64,000 nucleotides of DNA from Microbotryomycetes sp. JL201 (taxonomy: Eukaryota; Basidiomycota; Microbotryomycetes), in the NCBI GenBank assembly GCA_033819885.1, contig JAQYUZ010000006.1:310001-374000 (forward strand), read 5' to 3'. The translations under genes were made by a program, and so were the position numbers. The notes under the pieces are model-generated. The model was not told the origin of the DNA. It was given only the letters and a program-made list of their open reading frames with translations, and made no database searches. How positions within the stretch are numbered: the first letter of the stretch is position 1; every line of letters starts with the position of its first letter. Below are positions 1 to 12,178 of this stretch, piece by piece.

Positions 1-34
1 CAGAGCGGCTAGGTTCCTCGTGCACAGGCTAGCA

Positions 35-2717
35 ATGTTTCTGTACAAGCGAGGATTCCTCGCCACAAATGTCTTTTACGACTTGCTCGTGCTCATTTGG
101 AAAACAGTCATCACGCTCTTCTTTCGCGAGATTCGCAGCAGAGGTGCATGGAAAGTGCCCAAGAATGACGAAGGCGCGGTCATCTTTGTCGTCGGTCCGC
201 ACCACAACCAGTTCCTCGATCCCCTCCTGCTCATGTCCGAGGTCAGAAGAGAGGCCGGCAGACGCATCTCGTTCCTGGTCGCAGCAAAGTCGATGGACCG
301 CAGGTTTATCGGCCAGGCTGCGAAACTGATGCAGAGTAGTCAGTCTCAGCTCGCGTCGGTGATAGACCCCGCTTTGCCGCAAAAGCTGACGCTGCTGTCA
401 TTTCGTCTCCAGTCCCGGTCGCGCGCGCACAGGATCTCGCCACCGCCGGCAAAGGCACAATTTCCGTCTCGTCGGATGACCCTACGGTTATCGTCGGCAC
501 AGACACCCAGTTTACAAAAGACTTTGGTTCGCCGCGATGCCAGATCATGCTGCCCCGATCTCTTGGGTCAGTCGCCGTTGAAGTCACAGAAGTCGTTGAC
601 GATACGCACCTCAAGATCAAGAAAGAGTTTAATAAGAAGGCGGTCGAGGGCCTCAAGGCAAAGGGCGGAGCCGGTGTTGCGTTCAAGGTCAGCCGACAAT
701 TTCGTCCACTGGTTCTTTGTGCTTGATTGACAATTTTGAGCTCGATCAATTAGGTTCTGCCTCACGTCGATCAGTCACAGATGTACTCCTCCGTGTATCA
801 CAAGCTGTCAGAAGGTGGCTGCATCGGCATCTTTCCCGAAGGCGGCTCGCACGACAGGACCGACCTGTTGCCGCTCAAGGCTGGCGTGTCAATCATGGCT
901 TTGGGCGCACTCTCGTCAAACCCGGATCTCAAGTTGCGCATCGTTCCCGTCGGCCTCAGTTACTTTCATCCGCATCGTTTCCGCAGTCGAGCCGTGGTCG
1001 AGTTTGGCTCACCAATCGAGATTCCGACTGAAAGGGTGCGAGATTTTGAAAAGGGCGGGGAAGAGAAGAAGAAGGCAATTGGAGACGTCATGCACCTGGT
1101 CGTTGATGGACTCAAGTCTGTCACGATTCGGGCGCCTGATTACGATACGTTGATGGTGAGGAGCATACAAAACGTCCGGCCCTCGTATGAAACTCATTTC
1201 TTCTCTCACTACAGCTTATCCAAGCGACACGACGGTTGTACAGGCCGCCGGGCCAACATTTGACTCTCGGCCAGATCGTTGAGCTCAACAAGCGGTTCAT
1301 TGCCGGCTATGAAGCATACAAAGAGGAGCCGCGCGTGATTGACTTGTCCAAGCGCGTCAAAGAGTACAATACAAAGCTGAGGTATCTCGGACTCAAGGAC
1401 CACCAGGTGAGCATGATTTGGAGCAAGGTCTCGCGGGTGTTTGACATTGGCGGTGGACTGCGCAGGTTGAAAAAGTCTCTAGGGCTTGGTGGAAGTCGTT
1501 CGCTTTGCTGGCGTACAGGCTCGGTCTCGTCAGTGCTTGGGGAACTCTGGCTCTACCCGGTGTGATTCTCAACGCTCCGATTTTCATCGCCGCAAGCTAT
1601 ATTTCTCGAATCAAAGCCAAAGGTGAGCAGGGCCGTTGTCGACGCCAGCCATCTTCGTCGACTGACAAATACCATTTGCCCGTTTGTAGAGGCTCTCGCA
1701 GCTTCGACAGTCAAGATCAAGGGCAAAGACGTGCTCGCTACTTGGAAAGTGCTAGTCGCGCTTGCCGGCGCCCCAGCCTTGTACACGATTTACGCGATTG
1801 GCTCCGTTATTCTTGCCCACAAGCTCAATCTGCCGCCTAGATACAAATTGTGGGCACCTATTGCAACGCTCACGGGCTTGCCGATGATTGGGTACTCGGC
1901 GCTCAAGTTTGGCGAAGTCGGCATGGATGTCTACAAGTAAGCATTGCGGCGGCACTGTCCGTGCTTCTCAAGTTGATTTTCTGGTAACAGATCTCTGCGG
2001 CCGTTGTTGCTCTCGGTCGTGCCCGGGCACGAGAAACAACTCGACAAGCTTCGAACGATGCGCATGGCTCTGTCCCAAGAGATCAACGAGCTCGTCGAAG
2101 AGTTGGCTCCAAAAATCTTTGAAGACTTTCACTCGAACAGGATCGTCCCACCGGCTGCGAAACCTGCGCCAACGTCTCACGCTCACCCTGGCATGCCAAG
2201 ACGGCGGTCAACGTACGGTCCGCAGGGTCAGGGCACGTTCTTCACGCACCCAATGAGTTCGTTGTCTTCCTCTGGTCCGAACGGCGATGCAGTCTTGCTG
2301 ATAGGACCACTTGCAGCCTGGCTCGATGAGTTCTTGTTCGGATGGTCTCAAGCAAACTCGAAACGCAATGCGGAGGACGATGACGCAGCGAGCGATACTG
2401 ATTACACGACCGGCACCCGATCAGGATACGTCTCTGGCTATACGACCGAAGAGCCGGACTATGACGAGGTCATCACTATCTTGTCTAAAGAGCAAGGCGT
2501 TGATCCAAATACGACTGGAGCTTTGACAGGTACCGGCGGTGCATCGGCGGTGCCTGGAGACTTGTCAAAGTACAGGAGGAACTCGAGTCGAGCGAGATCA
2601 CGCAGCCAATTGGATCTGACAGCTTTGAACAAGGCAGTCTCGTCTGGCGTGCAACCTGGATCGTCTTCAACAACAACCACAAACAGATCAGGACACGATG
2701 CTTCAAAAGATTCGTAA
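35..2717 (+). CDS. SCT1: Glycerol-3-phosphate / dihydroxyacetone-phosphate sn-1 acyltransferase (Sct1/Gpt2 family)
   Basis: Acylates glycerol-3-phosphate (and DHAP) at sn-1, the first step of phospholipid and triacylglycerol synthesis, in the ER membrane. Seven exons fit: 35-338, 413-687, 754-1155, 1215-1406, 1466-1622, 1690-1936, 1991-2717 (2,304 nt, 767 aa, the usual length for the fungal family). Acyltransferase block I reads GPHHNQFLDP, carrying the HX4D catalytic pair; block III is FPEGGSHDRTDLLPLKAG. Hydrophobic segments follow in exons 5-6 (ALPGVILNAPIFIAASY and the ALYTIYAIGSVILA region). The C-terminal tail is Ser/Asp/Gly-rich and probably regulatory. The ATG at 35 gives the expected short N-terminus before the first membrane segment, but the window starts only 34 nt upstream, so a further 5' exon cannot be excluded. 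Assignment is confident; Sct1 versus Gpt2 is arbitrary. Confidence 0.93.
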
Positions 2718-2987
2718 GATTCTTCTTTTTCTTTTTCACTCTAGAATTTGGATTCGGGTGGATTTTGTTGGTGTGTAACTCGTATCCTCTTAGCTTTTTT
2801 TAAAGGCATAGGTTGTCAGTTGTTCCGATGTGTTGGCTCGGCCACGGATGACGTGGTTTCATGTAATGATTTCAAGTGCGCTCTATCGCCATTTCCGATC
2901 TTCAAGAGATCATTCATTACAAGATTGCGACGCAAGTGCACAACAAAGAATTCAAGACGAGAACGAGGATGCCTGCTCACTCGCGAC

Positions 2988-5411
2988 TTAGCTGTGGGGC
3001 ATGCCTCTTTCTAGACCTTCGATTTGCTCTAGCGCAGATGCACTTGTCCAAGCAGCCAACGACAGGGCCTTGATCAATCTGTAACCCCCCTCCAGGAACG
3101 TCAGCGAATCGAAAGCATCTCGTGCGACCGCCAAAAAAAAGGCAATCACGCAAGCGAGGACGTACATCTGACAGTCTTGTCTTGACAATCCGAGTTCGAC
3201 AACGCATTGCTCGGCGCTCTCTTGATCTGCCGTCCTCAAACTCGACCACAAAGTACAAACTTCCATCACGTCCAACAACTTTTTGACCAAGATCAACGAC
3301 CTATGGTCGACGTGTTGCTTTGCCAAATTGACGCATATCGCAAATGTCTTTTGGGTTCGAGTTCGAGACGTTTCGTAGGCTTGGATCACCGTGTCGGGCA
3401 CGTCTGAGTCGTCGCTCGTCATGGCCGCTTCAACGATTGTTTGATGCAAGACAAGATCGAGTTGCAACAGGCTGCGCCTGTGGCTGGTGATGAGACTTTC
3501 AAGGTCAAATTGGCGACGAGCAGTCTCCTCGGGCGGGTCGAGAGCAGGCAAGGCTTTGAGGTGCGCAGCGCAAGAGTCAAGGATGCTGGCTCCAGAGTCG
3601 AGACTGTTCCACAGAAATGCCAGAGAATGGTCGTTTGTGGCGAGCCCTGCTGCGATGATGTCAGCTTGGAATGGCAGGAGCTACGACGAAGGGAGATGAA
3701 ACTTGCCGTGCCGCTCGTCACAAAATCTGCGGTACAGCCCGGAAACAGCCACTTGCATGGGCGCGAGCTGCTTGCCAAGCTCGGTCCATCCCATCTCACG
3801 GTCTACGAGCAAGTTGAACCTGATGCTCACATGAGGTGGTCGAAACACGTCAATCTGTGGAAGCAACGCCTCCAATTCATCATTCGTTCTGCAATTTATG
3901 GACGTCAGTAGGCCACAAAGTGCCTGTCATCGCATCGAAGCACTCTGCTCACAGGGCCAATGGCTCGCCATGAGTCGCTGCCGTTTGTGCGTCCAAGCTC
4001 TGCAAAGAGGCCCAGAATGTCAATGGAATGTCATAGATGTTGCCGTGAAGTTGACTTGCGATGATGTGCCGGCCCAGCGGACCTTGCAGAATGTCCAACT
4101 GCTTATCCGAGACTTCGCCCGCCCGAGCCAACATGTGCCTCATCTGATCTGCCGCCGCCCGTACAAAGTCTCGTGTCCGGCGGGTGTCGTCACTCGTGAG
4201 GCTAGCACATTGGTCGAGGGCCAAGAGGGTATAAATCGTCTCAATTCCGGGTCGGTCTTTGATGCCGCTCTCATCGAATAATGCGTATGATCTGTTGGCG
4301 AGGGCACGGACGGCATCCTTTCGCCGTTTTCCGTATTGAAGGTATTGGTTGAAATCGGTTTCTGCATACGCTCCGCCCTCGGGGACTTCTGTTGGTGTCT
4401 CCACTTCGCCTGCTCCGACAATGACCTGCAGTCATAAGGTCAGGGATTCTCTCGTCGAAAAAATACTACACGAGTACTCACAGGATGATCTGAGAAAGCT
4501 GCCGAGCTGGCGATCATGGCCGAGCAGAGACACTAGGTTGACAATGATTTCAGCCGAGTCTGCTCGCCTCGCTTTGTGCAATCCTTACTTCTGCTGCAAT
4601 CTCTGCCTCCCTTGAGCTACCTCCTGATGCGTGCAACAAGTCCCGGTACAAGTGGTAGTTCATGCCTGGTACACACGGGTTGGCCATCACAAACAAGCCT
4701 GTCGAGCAGATGTCAGCCTCGTCGATAAGCGATTACGCCAGAAGGAGCCAGTTGTGCCGGAGCCGCTGACTTTCGATCAGATGAAACGTCAACGCGCCGC
4801 CGAGGGCGAAGCGGGACAGTTCGTCTTGTGTCTTGATGATGTCTGAAGTCGGTCTGGGGGCGCGGATTTTGAGCCTCTCGGTCGCTGTGAGAGCAGAGTG
4901 GATGACTCACTGTTGCGGTCCAGCTTCAACTTTCTTCGTCTTCTTGCGAGCTTCTGGCTCGCCTGGACACCTGCGAGCATGCGATCTCAATCAGTTGCAA
5001 TTCGTCGGACTTGAGGAGTCCCCGCTGGCCTTCGCTCGGCAATGGGCAAAACTCCGCTCGTAGCCGCAGTCTGGATAGCAAGGTGTACTTGCCTCAGACT
5101 TGCCAGTGCGCACGCAACACATCCTGCGCCCGCTGATGGCCATTCGCACCGGATTCGCCGAGCTCGGCATGCCTGCAAGCTCAGAGTCAGCCGAGTCTGC
5201 TCACGGGTACGTCCAGAGGCATGTCATGTGTACTCACACCGCATGCCAGACGCTTCTTCGGCTTTGGTGCCGCGCGCGCCTTGGCCGCCGCTGCCGTGGG
5301 CGCTGTAGGATTCTCACGCACAGGCGGTTGGATGGGCGCAACCGCTGACGGGTGATTCGGATCATAGCCCTCGAAGCTCGCGTACATGACCGTCGAGCCG
5401 TTGCCGTTCAT
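2988..5411 (-). CDS. Zn2Cys6 fungal transcription factor
   Basis: Nuclear DNA-binding regulator; targets unknown. The N-terminal cluster is complete once three exons are joined: first exon 5411-5238 ends in KKRLACG, 5172-5093 carries ACRARRIRC and CVACALASLR, and the next exon (from 4970) begins with the sixth cysteine, CPGEPEARKKTKK. Spacing is C-x2-C-x6-C-x8-C-x2-C-x6-C, the textbook pattern, followed by a basic linker. The last cysteine is only in register if intron 5092-4971 uses a GC donor (AG/GCAAGT). Downstream exons encode a helical region resembling the fungal middle-homology domain (DELSRFALGGALTFHL, then GMNYHLYRDLLHASGG, then the large exon near 4400-3950 and the last exon ending LERGMPHS at 2988). 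The start could lie further upstream, since the frame is open to 5588. Family is confident; individual middle junctions are approximate. Confidence 0.82.
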
Positions 5412-5632
5412 TGTGATCCATGCACAAGGGCCAGGAGTCAAGTGAAGGACGGTGTCTGCGAGGAGCCTAGGCCTTGCATCACAATAGAAAACAGCCGCGT
5501 TTTTCGAGTTGGTTGACAGAGGTGCCAAGTCAGAAATATTCGCATTTGCTCTATGGCTCATAAAACGCAAGCACAATTTCCCCCACATCCCGAGCTGGCA
5601 CGTGACCTTTTGTCGAAGTTTGCCCCTGGTAA

Positions 5633-7523
5633 TCAGTCAGATCCTTCATTTTGCTGGCCTGTCAGCTCGGTCGTCTCGTCCTGCTTGTAAAGATCCCAGA
5701 AAAGTGCTTGCTTGACACGCGACCGATTGGCCTGGAGCTGGACGAGAACGTCCTTGTGAGTGGCATGTCCGGACCGAATAAACTGCAGGTATGTGGGCCG
5801 GTGTTAGCTGCACGCGAGAATATCAAAGCCTTGATAGTGGAATGGCGGAATCTCAAAGCCTTGACAGTGCAGTAGCGGAAAAGCTCGCTCACTGTGGAAG
5901 TCATTGCCGGAGAACCCACGTATATGTCTGACAAGACGTCGCCGTTCTCTGCAAACAAGTCACGGTGCGCTTGCTGCAGAGCTGAACCTGCAAACGACAC
6001 CCATTCGTTTTGCCCCTTGACAAACTTTCCTATTGTGGCTTCAGACAAGACAAAGCCACCGAGTGTTGTACGGTCCAGGCAATCTGCAAGTGCACGTCAG
6101 CGCGCAATTTGACTGCTATCAAGAGGACGCGCCTCTACAATTGACACGGTACACGCCAATTTGTTTTTTGGTGAGCTCCCGCACTTCTCCTTGCCAATCC
6201 ATACAGACTTCAGTATAGCCCATATCATCGAGAACAGAGTGTTGTGTGTAGTAGAGCGTTTTGGGAACAGCATCTTGACCGCCTGCAACCGTATGCACGT
6301 CAAACTTGTGATAGACCGTGCCTCTGACCAAGCTTTGATCTTGAGCTTTCGCCATCTGAAGCACTTCACCGAACGCTGAGCCAAGTGTCGCTTCCGCCGT
6401 GCCATTTTTGTCTCTCATCAGGTTGAGAATATGCACTGGCCCAGAGTACTTGTCTAGCAGTGCATGAAAATGCAGCTTGAGTGGCTCGACAGAATCGTCC
6501 AGAGGCTCGTGAATCGTCACATCTGGACCGCCCTGGAAAGACAGCTTTTCTTTCCACAGTAAAGGAACGCTGGCGCGAGCTTGCACAAATGACATGGTCT
6601 TGTTGTTGGATTCGTACCTCAAGATCGTCTCGGTCTCGGCGGCATTGGAACAGTTCCCGTACAAGTCAATGCCACGTTTGCAGAAACGCGGACCGGCTCT
6701 AGCCCAGCGTCGTCGCGAGATGACTTTCAGTAGAACCATTTCATTACCGTGCTTGACGACTCGACTGCCGAAATAGCCCTGACAAATAGGCACGGCAAAC
6801 GAACGCTTGTCAAACTCGTGGCGCAGACTTGGGTCGAGAGCGTCCATAATGCGAAAGAGAGGCGACAGCAAATACAAGTTCCAGATGAACTGGGGGTCGG
6901 AATTAATGTGGCGCGTGTCGACTCCAGCGTGCGTGTTCGAAACCGGCGATGACTGGAACGCCGTGGCGTTGCCGCGAGAAGCTGGCTGGAGAGCCTTGAG
7001 GGCGTCTTGAACAAGACTCGCCTGGTCCGACAAGTTCAAAGTTGCATCCCACATGTTGCTCGCGGAGAAGAAGAATTCTGACGTGCTCAAAAACTTTGCA
7101 AAGTTGCCCATGTCGACTTGGGTTTGTGAAGGGCTGGAAGATGGAGTAAGTGTCTGAGAGTAACGCCGTCCCGTCTCGATCGAGTAAAAGATGACTTCTT
7201 TGACAAGTTCGGCGCCCCAAGTTGAAGTAGAAGCAGGCTGTGCTTCTCGGATCAGAACGGCAAACATTTCTATCGGTAGAGCCGACCGATCAGTCCAGTC
7301 CGGTCCAAGCTGAAGAACCGCCCTACATACCTTTGAGGTGAAGAAACACTCCAATGCACGCGACGACCGCCTCTGCTTGGTCTGCATCGAGCTCGTCCAG
7401 TTCGTTGAGTGGCGAAAAGTGGGCATTCAGCACTGGTTCTCCCTTTTCCTCTGCGTGCAAGAACAGACAATAGCCATTGTCTTCGAGAATGACAGCGTTG
7501 GGCAACGCGTGCACGAGCATCAT
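5633..7523 (-). CDS. Sac-domain phosphoinositide phosphatase
   Basis: Predicted to hydrolyse phosphoinositide monophosphates on membranes. The body of the Sac domain is one long exon from about 7270 to 6133, with ARAGPRFCKRGIDLYGN, NAAETETILRYE, SFVQARASVPLLW and HILNLMRDKNGTAE in the usual order. The catalytic loop falls across an intron: exon end RVNCR plus DCLDRTTLGGFV, giving the CX5R(T) signature only if intron 6132-6084 is spliced from a GC donor. A later exon gives FIRSGHATHKDVLVQLQANR and the frame ends at 5633. An N-terminal exon (ATG at 7523, MMLVHALPNAVILEDNGY) precedes the Sac domain by one intron. The protein is shorter than Sac1 and Fig4 and no C-terminal membrane anchor is visible, so it is probably a soluble or peripheral Sac family member. 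The arginine inside the loop (CRDC) is unusual. Confidence 0.8.
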
Positions 7524-7859
7524 GTCGTCCAACCAGGCGCGGCGGCTACAGAGCCAGAGCAATCCCGAAAGGCCGCGGCGGCCTGATGAGGTTAGCCCCT
7601 GGCACGTCGAGCCGAAGCATGCCAGGTGATGAATACTACTGAGTGACATCGTCTTGACTTAAGCGTTCGTAAGCGCGCGCCGCAAATCAGCCTCGACCAC
7701 GTAGCAAGCGATGAGAACGCGATACATGGGGCAATGTCTAAAAGCCAGATCTACGGTGTCCAGAGAAAGTAAAGAGAGACTCTGCTCAACAAATTTAGAC
7801 AAGTGCTTAACAAAGGACAAGAATGATACAGAGACCAGCTCTGGCAAGAATCCGGACCA
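7524..7859. other. Intergenic gap between the Sac protein and the next gene
   Basis: About 336 nt lying upstream of the Sac-domain start and downstream of the stop of the next minus-strand gene. It should hold the Sac promoter and possibly a 5' leader exon; the frame upstream of 7523 stays open to about 7649. I saw no RNA gene or repeat. Confidence 0.5.
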
Positions 7860-8817
7860 TCACATCAAAGGAGACTCTTTCTTGACTTTGACTTCCATCT
7901 TGAGCGGTGGCGCCCTCTCGTCGAAAGCCTGCAGCATAGCGGAATCGCGCTCGTCAATGACGTGAATGTCATTCCAGTTGTCGCCGTCTCCATCCATGTC
8001 TCCCTCTTCGAGCACGAGCTGTTGACTTGCAGATTCGAGGTGAGCTTGCCTCGCCGCGGACCACTCCATCAAGTCGTCTTTCGGGTATCGCTTGTGCAAG
8101 CGCCTCTTTTGTTCCTTTGGGGTGTGATCCACAAGCACGCGCTTCTCGATCGCCTTTGCCGATCCTTCAAACACTGTACTCCTCTTCTGCAGCTCGCCAC
8201 TGGCAGCCGCGTCACCAAAAGTCCTCTTCTTGTCGTTTCGTTCTTTGACTGGTTCGGTCGTCAAACTTCGTCTTTCCAATCTGCCGAGCAAGCTTTGACG
8301 GTATGCGAGTTTGGCTTGTCGCTTGTTGACCGGTTGACCATTGCTGTCTGTCAACTTTCTCCTCTGTGCCAGTAATGATTCCAAACCAGTCAAATGACTG
8401 TAGACAGGCTCCACGTCGTCATCGTCGTGGTCGTTCAGCCTTGATCGAGACGAGCCCTCAAACGTTGGCACCACCGAAGGTGATCCGAAAGTGTCGCTGA
8501 AAGCAGTGTTGCGAGTGTTGCGAGGCGGTCTCAGCAATTTAGCCGTTCTCCTCCTCGGTAGATGGTCCTTGTACGTTCTCAATTGTGCCGCAACATCTGT
8601 AGACGGTCAAAGTATCGTCGGACGTGTGTCAGTAATCTTGTTTCTGCGCGCGTTCAAACACTTTCTTGAACCCTCCAAACTCACATCGCTCAAACAGGCC
8701 AGCTTCATCATCGATGACAGGAACGTCTGGCACGTACCGCCGTTTGGCGATGGTGCGCGTCGCCATGACGGGTGAAGCGGCCGCAACGGCCAGCGCGACG
8801 AGCGTTTCAAACCGCAT
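7860..8817 (-). CDS. Unrecognised basic, low-complexity (probably nuclear) protein
   Basis: Two exons, 8817-8685 and 8596-7860, joined by a clean GTGAGT...CTACAG intron, give 289 aa. Across the junction the protein reads AGLFER-YVAAQLRTYKDHLP. It is rich in Arg, Lys and Asp, with a short aspartate run near 8420, several basic patches (RRRTAKLLRPPRNTR, KEQKRRLHKRYPK) and an acidic stretch (LEEGDMDGDGDNWND) before a lysine-rich C-terminus. This composition suggests a nuclear or nucleolar protein. The first ATG (8817) would add 17 hydrophobic residues resembling a signal peptide, but the next ATG (8766, MATRTIAKRRYVPDVP) fits the rest of the protein better and I favour it. I do not recognise a family and propose no function. 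Confidence 0.6.
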
Positions 8818-9279
8818 CGTCTTGTCTTATCGAAGCAAGCGAATCCGGCGCTTTTTATATACGTCGGGACGAGATTGTGCGTAGACCAAACGGGCGCGTG
8901 TATGTCGTGGCAAACCAGTTGCGAGACGGTAAAGAGTAGGGCGCGTGAGAAAGCCAAAAGGTCAGGCGCGTCTCGGCGCGAAGCTCAAATTGTCAACTTT
9001 GGCCGGTGGGGCGCGACGTGACGCGACGCGTTTGACCGTTGCACACGCCCACCACGTGCAGCCACTATATCTAGTGCAACACGTACCATCGAACAGCCAC
9101 AAGATAGCAATGCCAATGCAGACCATACATCGCCACACATGAATACACACGCCCAGCCTAGAAAGGGCCGTTTGACACATTCTTGTAGGTCTCGACGACA
9201 TCCACTCGCAATCGAACACGCGGGATAGGAGAGATGACGCGACCTGATCATACAAGGTCGGGCCAAGTCAGGCAATGTT
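8818..9279. other. Intergenic region, promoter of the 7860-8817 gene
   Basis: Roughly 460 nt between the 5' end of one minus-strand gene and the stop of GPI1. A CACGTG core lies near 9052. No convincing ORF, tRNA or repeat was seen. Confidence 0.45.
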
Positions 9280-11875
9280 TCAACTCCGCGCGCGTTTCAG
9301 CCCGCGCGGTGCGGCAGAGTTTGGCTCACCCGAAAATAGTCGTCCAAGCAGATAAATCGGGGAGTAGTGCGATGCGAGTCGTCTTGACAATTGCAAGCTG
9401 CACACAAGACGAATGTCAGACTGTCCACCCACTGAGCCGCGAGGAAGTAGGACTCACTGCTGAAAAAAGATGCCAGCCAAATGAACCGGGTTGTTCTGAG
9501 TCATCCACGGCTCGTCAGCAAGACAAACTTGCATGCGCACATTCACCATCAGAATGCTTACGGTCATGTCGAGCACCAATCGCTCGTCTTTGACTCGCGG
9601 AACGAACTGAACACCGCCTGCACAGCCGCCAGAATCAGCGACGAGTTATTTCTGCAGATGCCGTCTTTGACTCACCGGGCAGGCGAGCTGGGTCCTTGAA
9701 TCTGAGCATGACGGCAAACAAAGGAAAGTGATTCATGAACGCCAAGATGGTTTCGAGGGCAGCGTGGAGCAGTACGATCCCGAGACGGCTCTGGCACACG
9801 AGAGACTGTCAGATGACGGCTGTGGTCGATGACTCTCTGCGATGAGCTTACCGCAGCGAAAGCGAGATAGTAGACGAGCACAGTTGGGAACAAGAACGTC
9901 GCGAGCGTGAACAGGATCGTGCCCAGCAGTAACTGGTCAACTTCGTACACGGCAGGTTCAACTCGTTTGCGCAAAACGTTGTACTTTTTGCCTATGCAAG
10001 CGACTGAAGATTAGTCTCACGTTACACACTGTCAAGAGCCCGTCGTTATGCTGACCTCTGAAGATGTTGAAGAGCGCGCCGAGCATCGACACGTGCCAAC
10101 GAAAGATGAACGTTGCCATGAGATAGAACACGAACAAGTGCAGCGTCAAAACGGCCAGCAAGTCGCTTGCGACCGAGATGAACATGGTCGTGCCGAGCAG
10201 ACCCGACAAGCCAACGATGTAGACGATAGATGGAAGGTGAGGCAAGATTCGCTTGAGAGCGTCTGTTTGGAGGTGCTTTCAGCCATCATTGCGTCTGTGT
10301 TCCGAGTCCTCACGTACATTCTTCCCAGAGGCCAGTTCCCCACAGAAACCAATCGCAAAACAAGCTCGCCAATTCGAAATTGAGCTTTACGCCTCCGGGC
10401 CAGTCGTTGAGCCACAGAAGGATGTCTCTCAACGATGACAAAGTCAATCTCTGCAAAGCGGAACGTATCAAGATCGCGCGCCGGTCCGGCTTGGCGTGAA
10501 CATGTGGCGTACCTGGACGAGCCCCGCTAGCAATCGGCCAAGGTACTCGCTGTTCTCGCACACAAAAGAGGTGAAAGCACTACCAACTATGACATCGTTG
10601 GCGATGAGCCACATAGTGTTGTAAAATCTACAGCCATCGTCAGCTCGAACATCGTGAGAAGTGGCAGCATCGAGACGGACTGAATGTAGTGCGCACATCC
10701 GAGCGTTAACGTCGGCATGTCGGTCGACTCGGCGGAAGCATTGACAGTCTGCCGTATTAATGAAAATTGTGAAGGCCAGGACAGACCTTGTGAAAGGCGC
10801 GTATCAACTTGCTGAACTACATGCAGAGGTCCCGTCAGCAGTGACAGGATCAAGAGGTCAAGTATGGTAGACGCACTCGTGGCAGACAAGTCCTTGAGAG
10901 CTGTGCCACCCATGACGGGCAACTCCCAGGTTGCGATGCGAATCAAGAACCGGGCCAGTCCGCCGGCAGTGTGCAGGACGGGTCTTACGACTTTTTTCAG
11001 AACGCGAGGCACGCCAAATGTGGGTCTATACGAGCTCGTCGGTGGAATGACCTTCGCCGTCAGGTGTGGCGCGAGGTTGAGCTGCACGGCAGGGGATCGG
11101 TGAGTGCTCCATTCATCTCGATTAACCGACAATGACGCACCCAGTCGATGACTTGATGCAAATCTGCTACGCCGATGGGTTCTGAGCTCATTGCGCTCGT
11201 AAAGTCGAGTTCTGACAGCCGCCTGAGCTTATCTGACAACGCCAGTGCCTCTGCCTTGTCCGTGTCCTCTCTTTTGAGCTTGGCACGTGCCCGCTTCGAC
11301 AGTCTACGTCTGCGCAAGGGTGACACGAACGAGTTCAAGTCGAGCTGTAACGGTGACAGCGAAAAGAACTGGAGCTGAGTGCGATTCGGTGGCGTATACG
11401 TGACCATTGCAGCTCGTTCGGATGCAGCCAAGAGGGTCGTACTGTGCGGCGAGCTGGTTTCAAAGGTGAGCAGATTATCTTCGGACGCATCGCTTGTGTC
11501 GACCTGTTTGCCCTTTGTGATGATCCGGCCGACAATCGTGAGTCCGCGCAGGCTGCCTTTGAGCTTGTCGTTCAGGCGCGTCATCGCATCCTGTCGAGAT
11601 GAGGCATAGATAGAGCCTGCAATCACAGTCGCGTGTAGACCTCGCCAACCGAACAAGTACATGTGAGCGTCGGACGCGGCCGGTTCGCGACAGCACGGCA
11701 CCGACGTCGGAAAGAAGACATAGTGCTCGGGTTCGGGCGCAGGCGGATGCACTGTAGGTGGCGCAGGTGGGTCGAGCGGCAACTGATAGATCGCACTCGA
11801 CCTGCGTGACGATGACGAGTTGAGCCGAGGAAGCCATGGGCGGGGTTGAGGTGACGGCGAAGGCGAGAGCGACAT
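9280..11875 (-). CDS. GPI1: GPI-GlcNAc transferase subunit Gpi1 / PIG-Q
   Basis: Subunit of the ER complex that transfers GlcNAc from UDP-GlcNAc to phosphatidylinositol, the first step of GPI-anchor synthesis. The conserved C-terminal half is unmistakable: GVKLNFELASLFCDWFLWG, PSIVYIVGLSGLLGTTM, KKYNVLRKRVEPAVYEVDQL, LLGTILFTLATFLFPTVLVY and FMNHFPLFAVMLRFKDPARL, spread over short exons from about 10,400 to 9,670. The last two exons give GIFFQ-HLQLSRRLASHYSPI and the stop at 9280-9282. The first exon starts at the ATG at 11875 (MSLSPSPSPQPRPWLPRL) and ends near 11,143 at HQVID-W; it is Ser/Pro-rich and poorly conserved, which is normal for this family. Several multi-spanning segments are present. 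About eight exons in total; the middle junctions were not all fixed to the base. Confidence 0.9.
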
Positions 11876-11900
11876 TGCACGTGACGTTGAGCTTGAGGGC

Positions 11901-12122
11901 TCAGAATGATCCTCGTCGTCTGAGGTGCTCTTTTGCGCTCAAGGCGTAATTGTCTTGGCCCTGCATGACGTATTCGAGGATCAGAGCGAGTGATCGGTCA
12001 ACACTGCGCGGTCCGGACTGCGTACACGACGAGCTCACCTTGCTAGAGACGGTAGTTGCGAGCCTGTCGAGAGCTGACAATGCTATGGCGGCGATGCAGA
12101 CGACGGCCGCGAGCGCGAGCAT
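11901..12122 (-). CDS. Candidate 47-aa single-pass membrane protein
   Basis: Two exons, 12122-12039 and 11960-11901, joined by a GTGAGC...CATGCAG intron, make a 48-codon frame including stop. The product starts MLALAAVVCIAAIALSAL, one hydrophobic helix, followed by DRLATTVSSK and a polar tail, GQDNYALSAKEHLRRRGSF. It lies between the start of GPI1 and the start of CMS1, transcribed away from the latter. The in-frame splice, membrane-like N-terminus and tidy basic C-terminus argue for a real small ER or mitochondrial membrane protein, but I do not recognise its family and short ORFs arise by chance, so confidence is moderate. Confidence 0.5.
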   Translation of the reverse strand: MLALAAVVCIAAIALSALDRLATTVSSKVSSSCTQSGPRSVDRSLALILEYVMQGQDNYALSAKEHLRRRGSF

Positions 12123-12178
12123 CAACGCGTGCTCGTCTGTCGAAAGTCAACGTTGACCTTTGACCGCGCTCGACGAAG

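Noticed and set aside
8766-8817. Apparent signal peptide on the unrecognised basic protein
   Set aside because: The hydrophobic stretch precedes a better internal ATG and the rest of the protein is nuclear-like, so I do not propose secretion.
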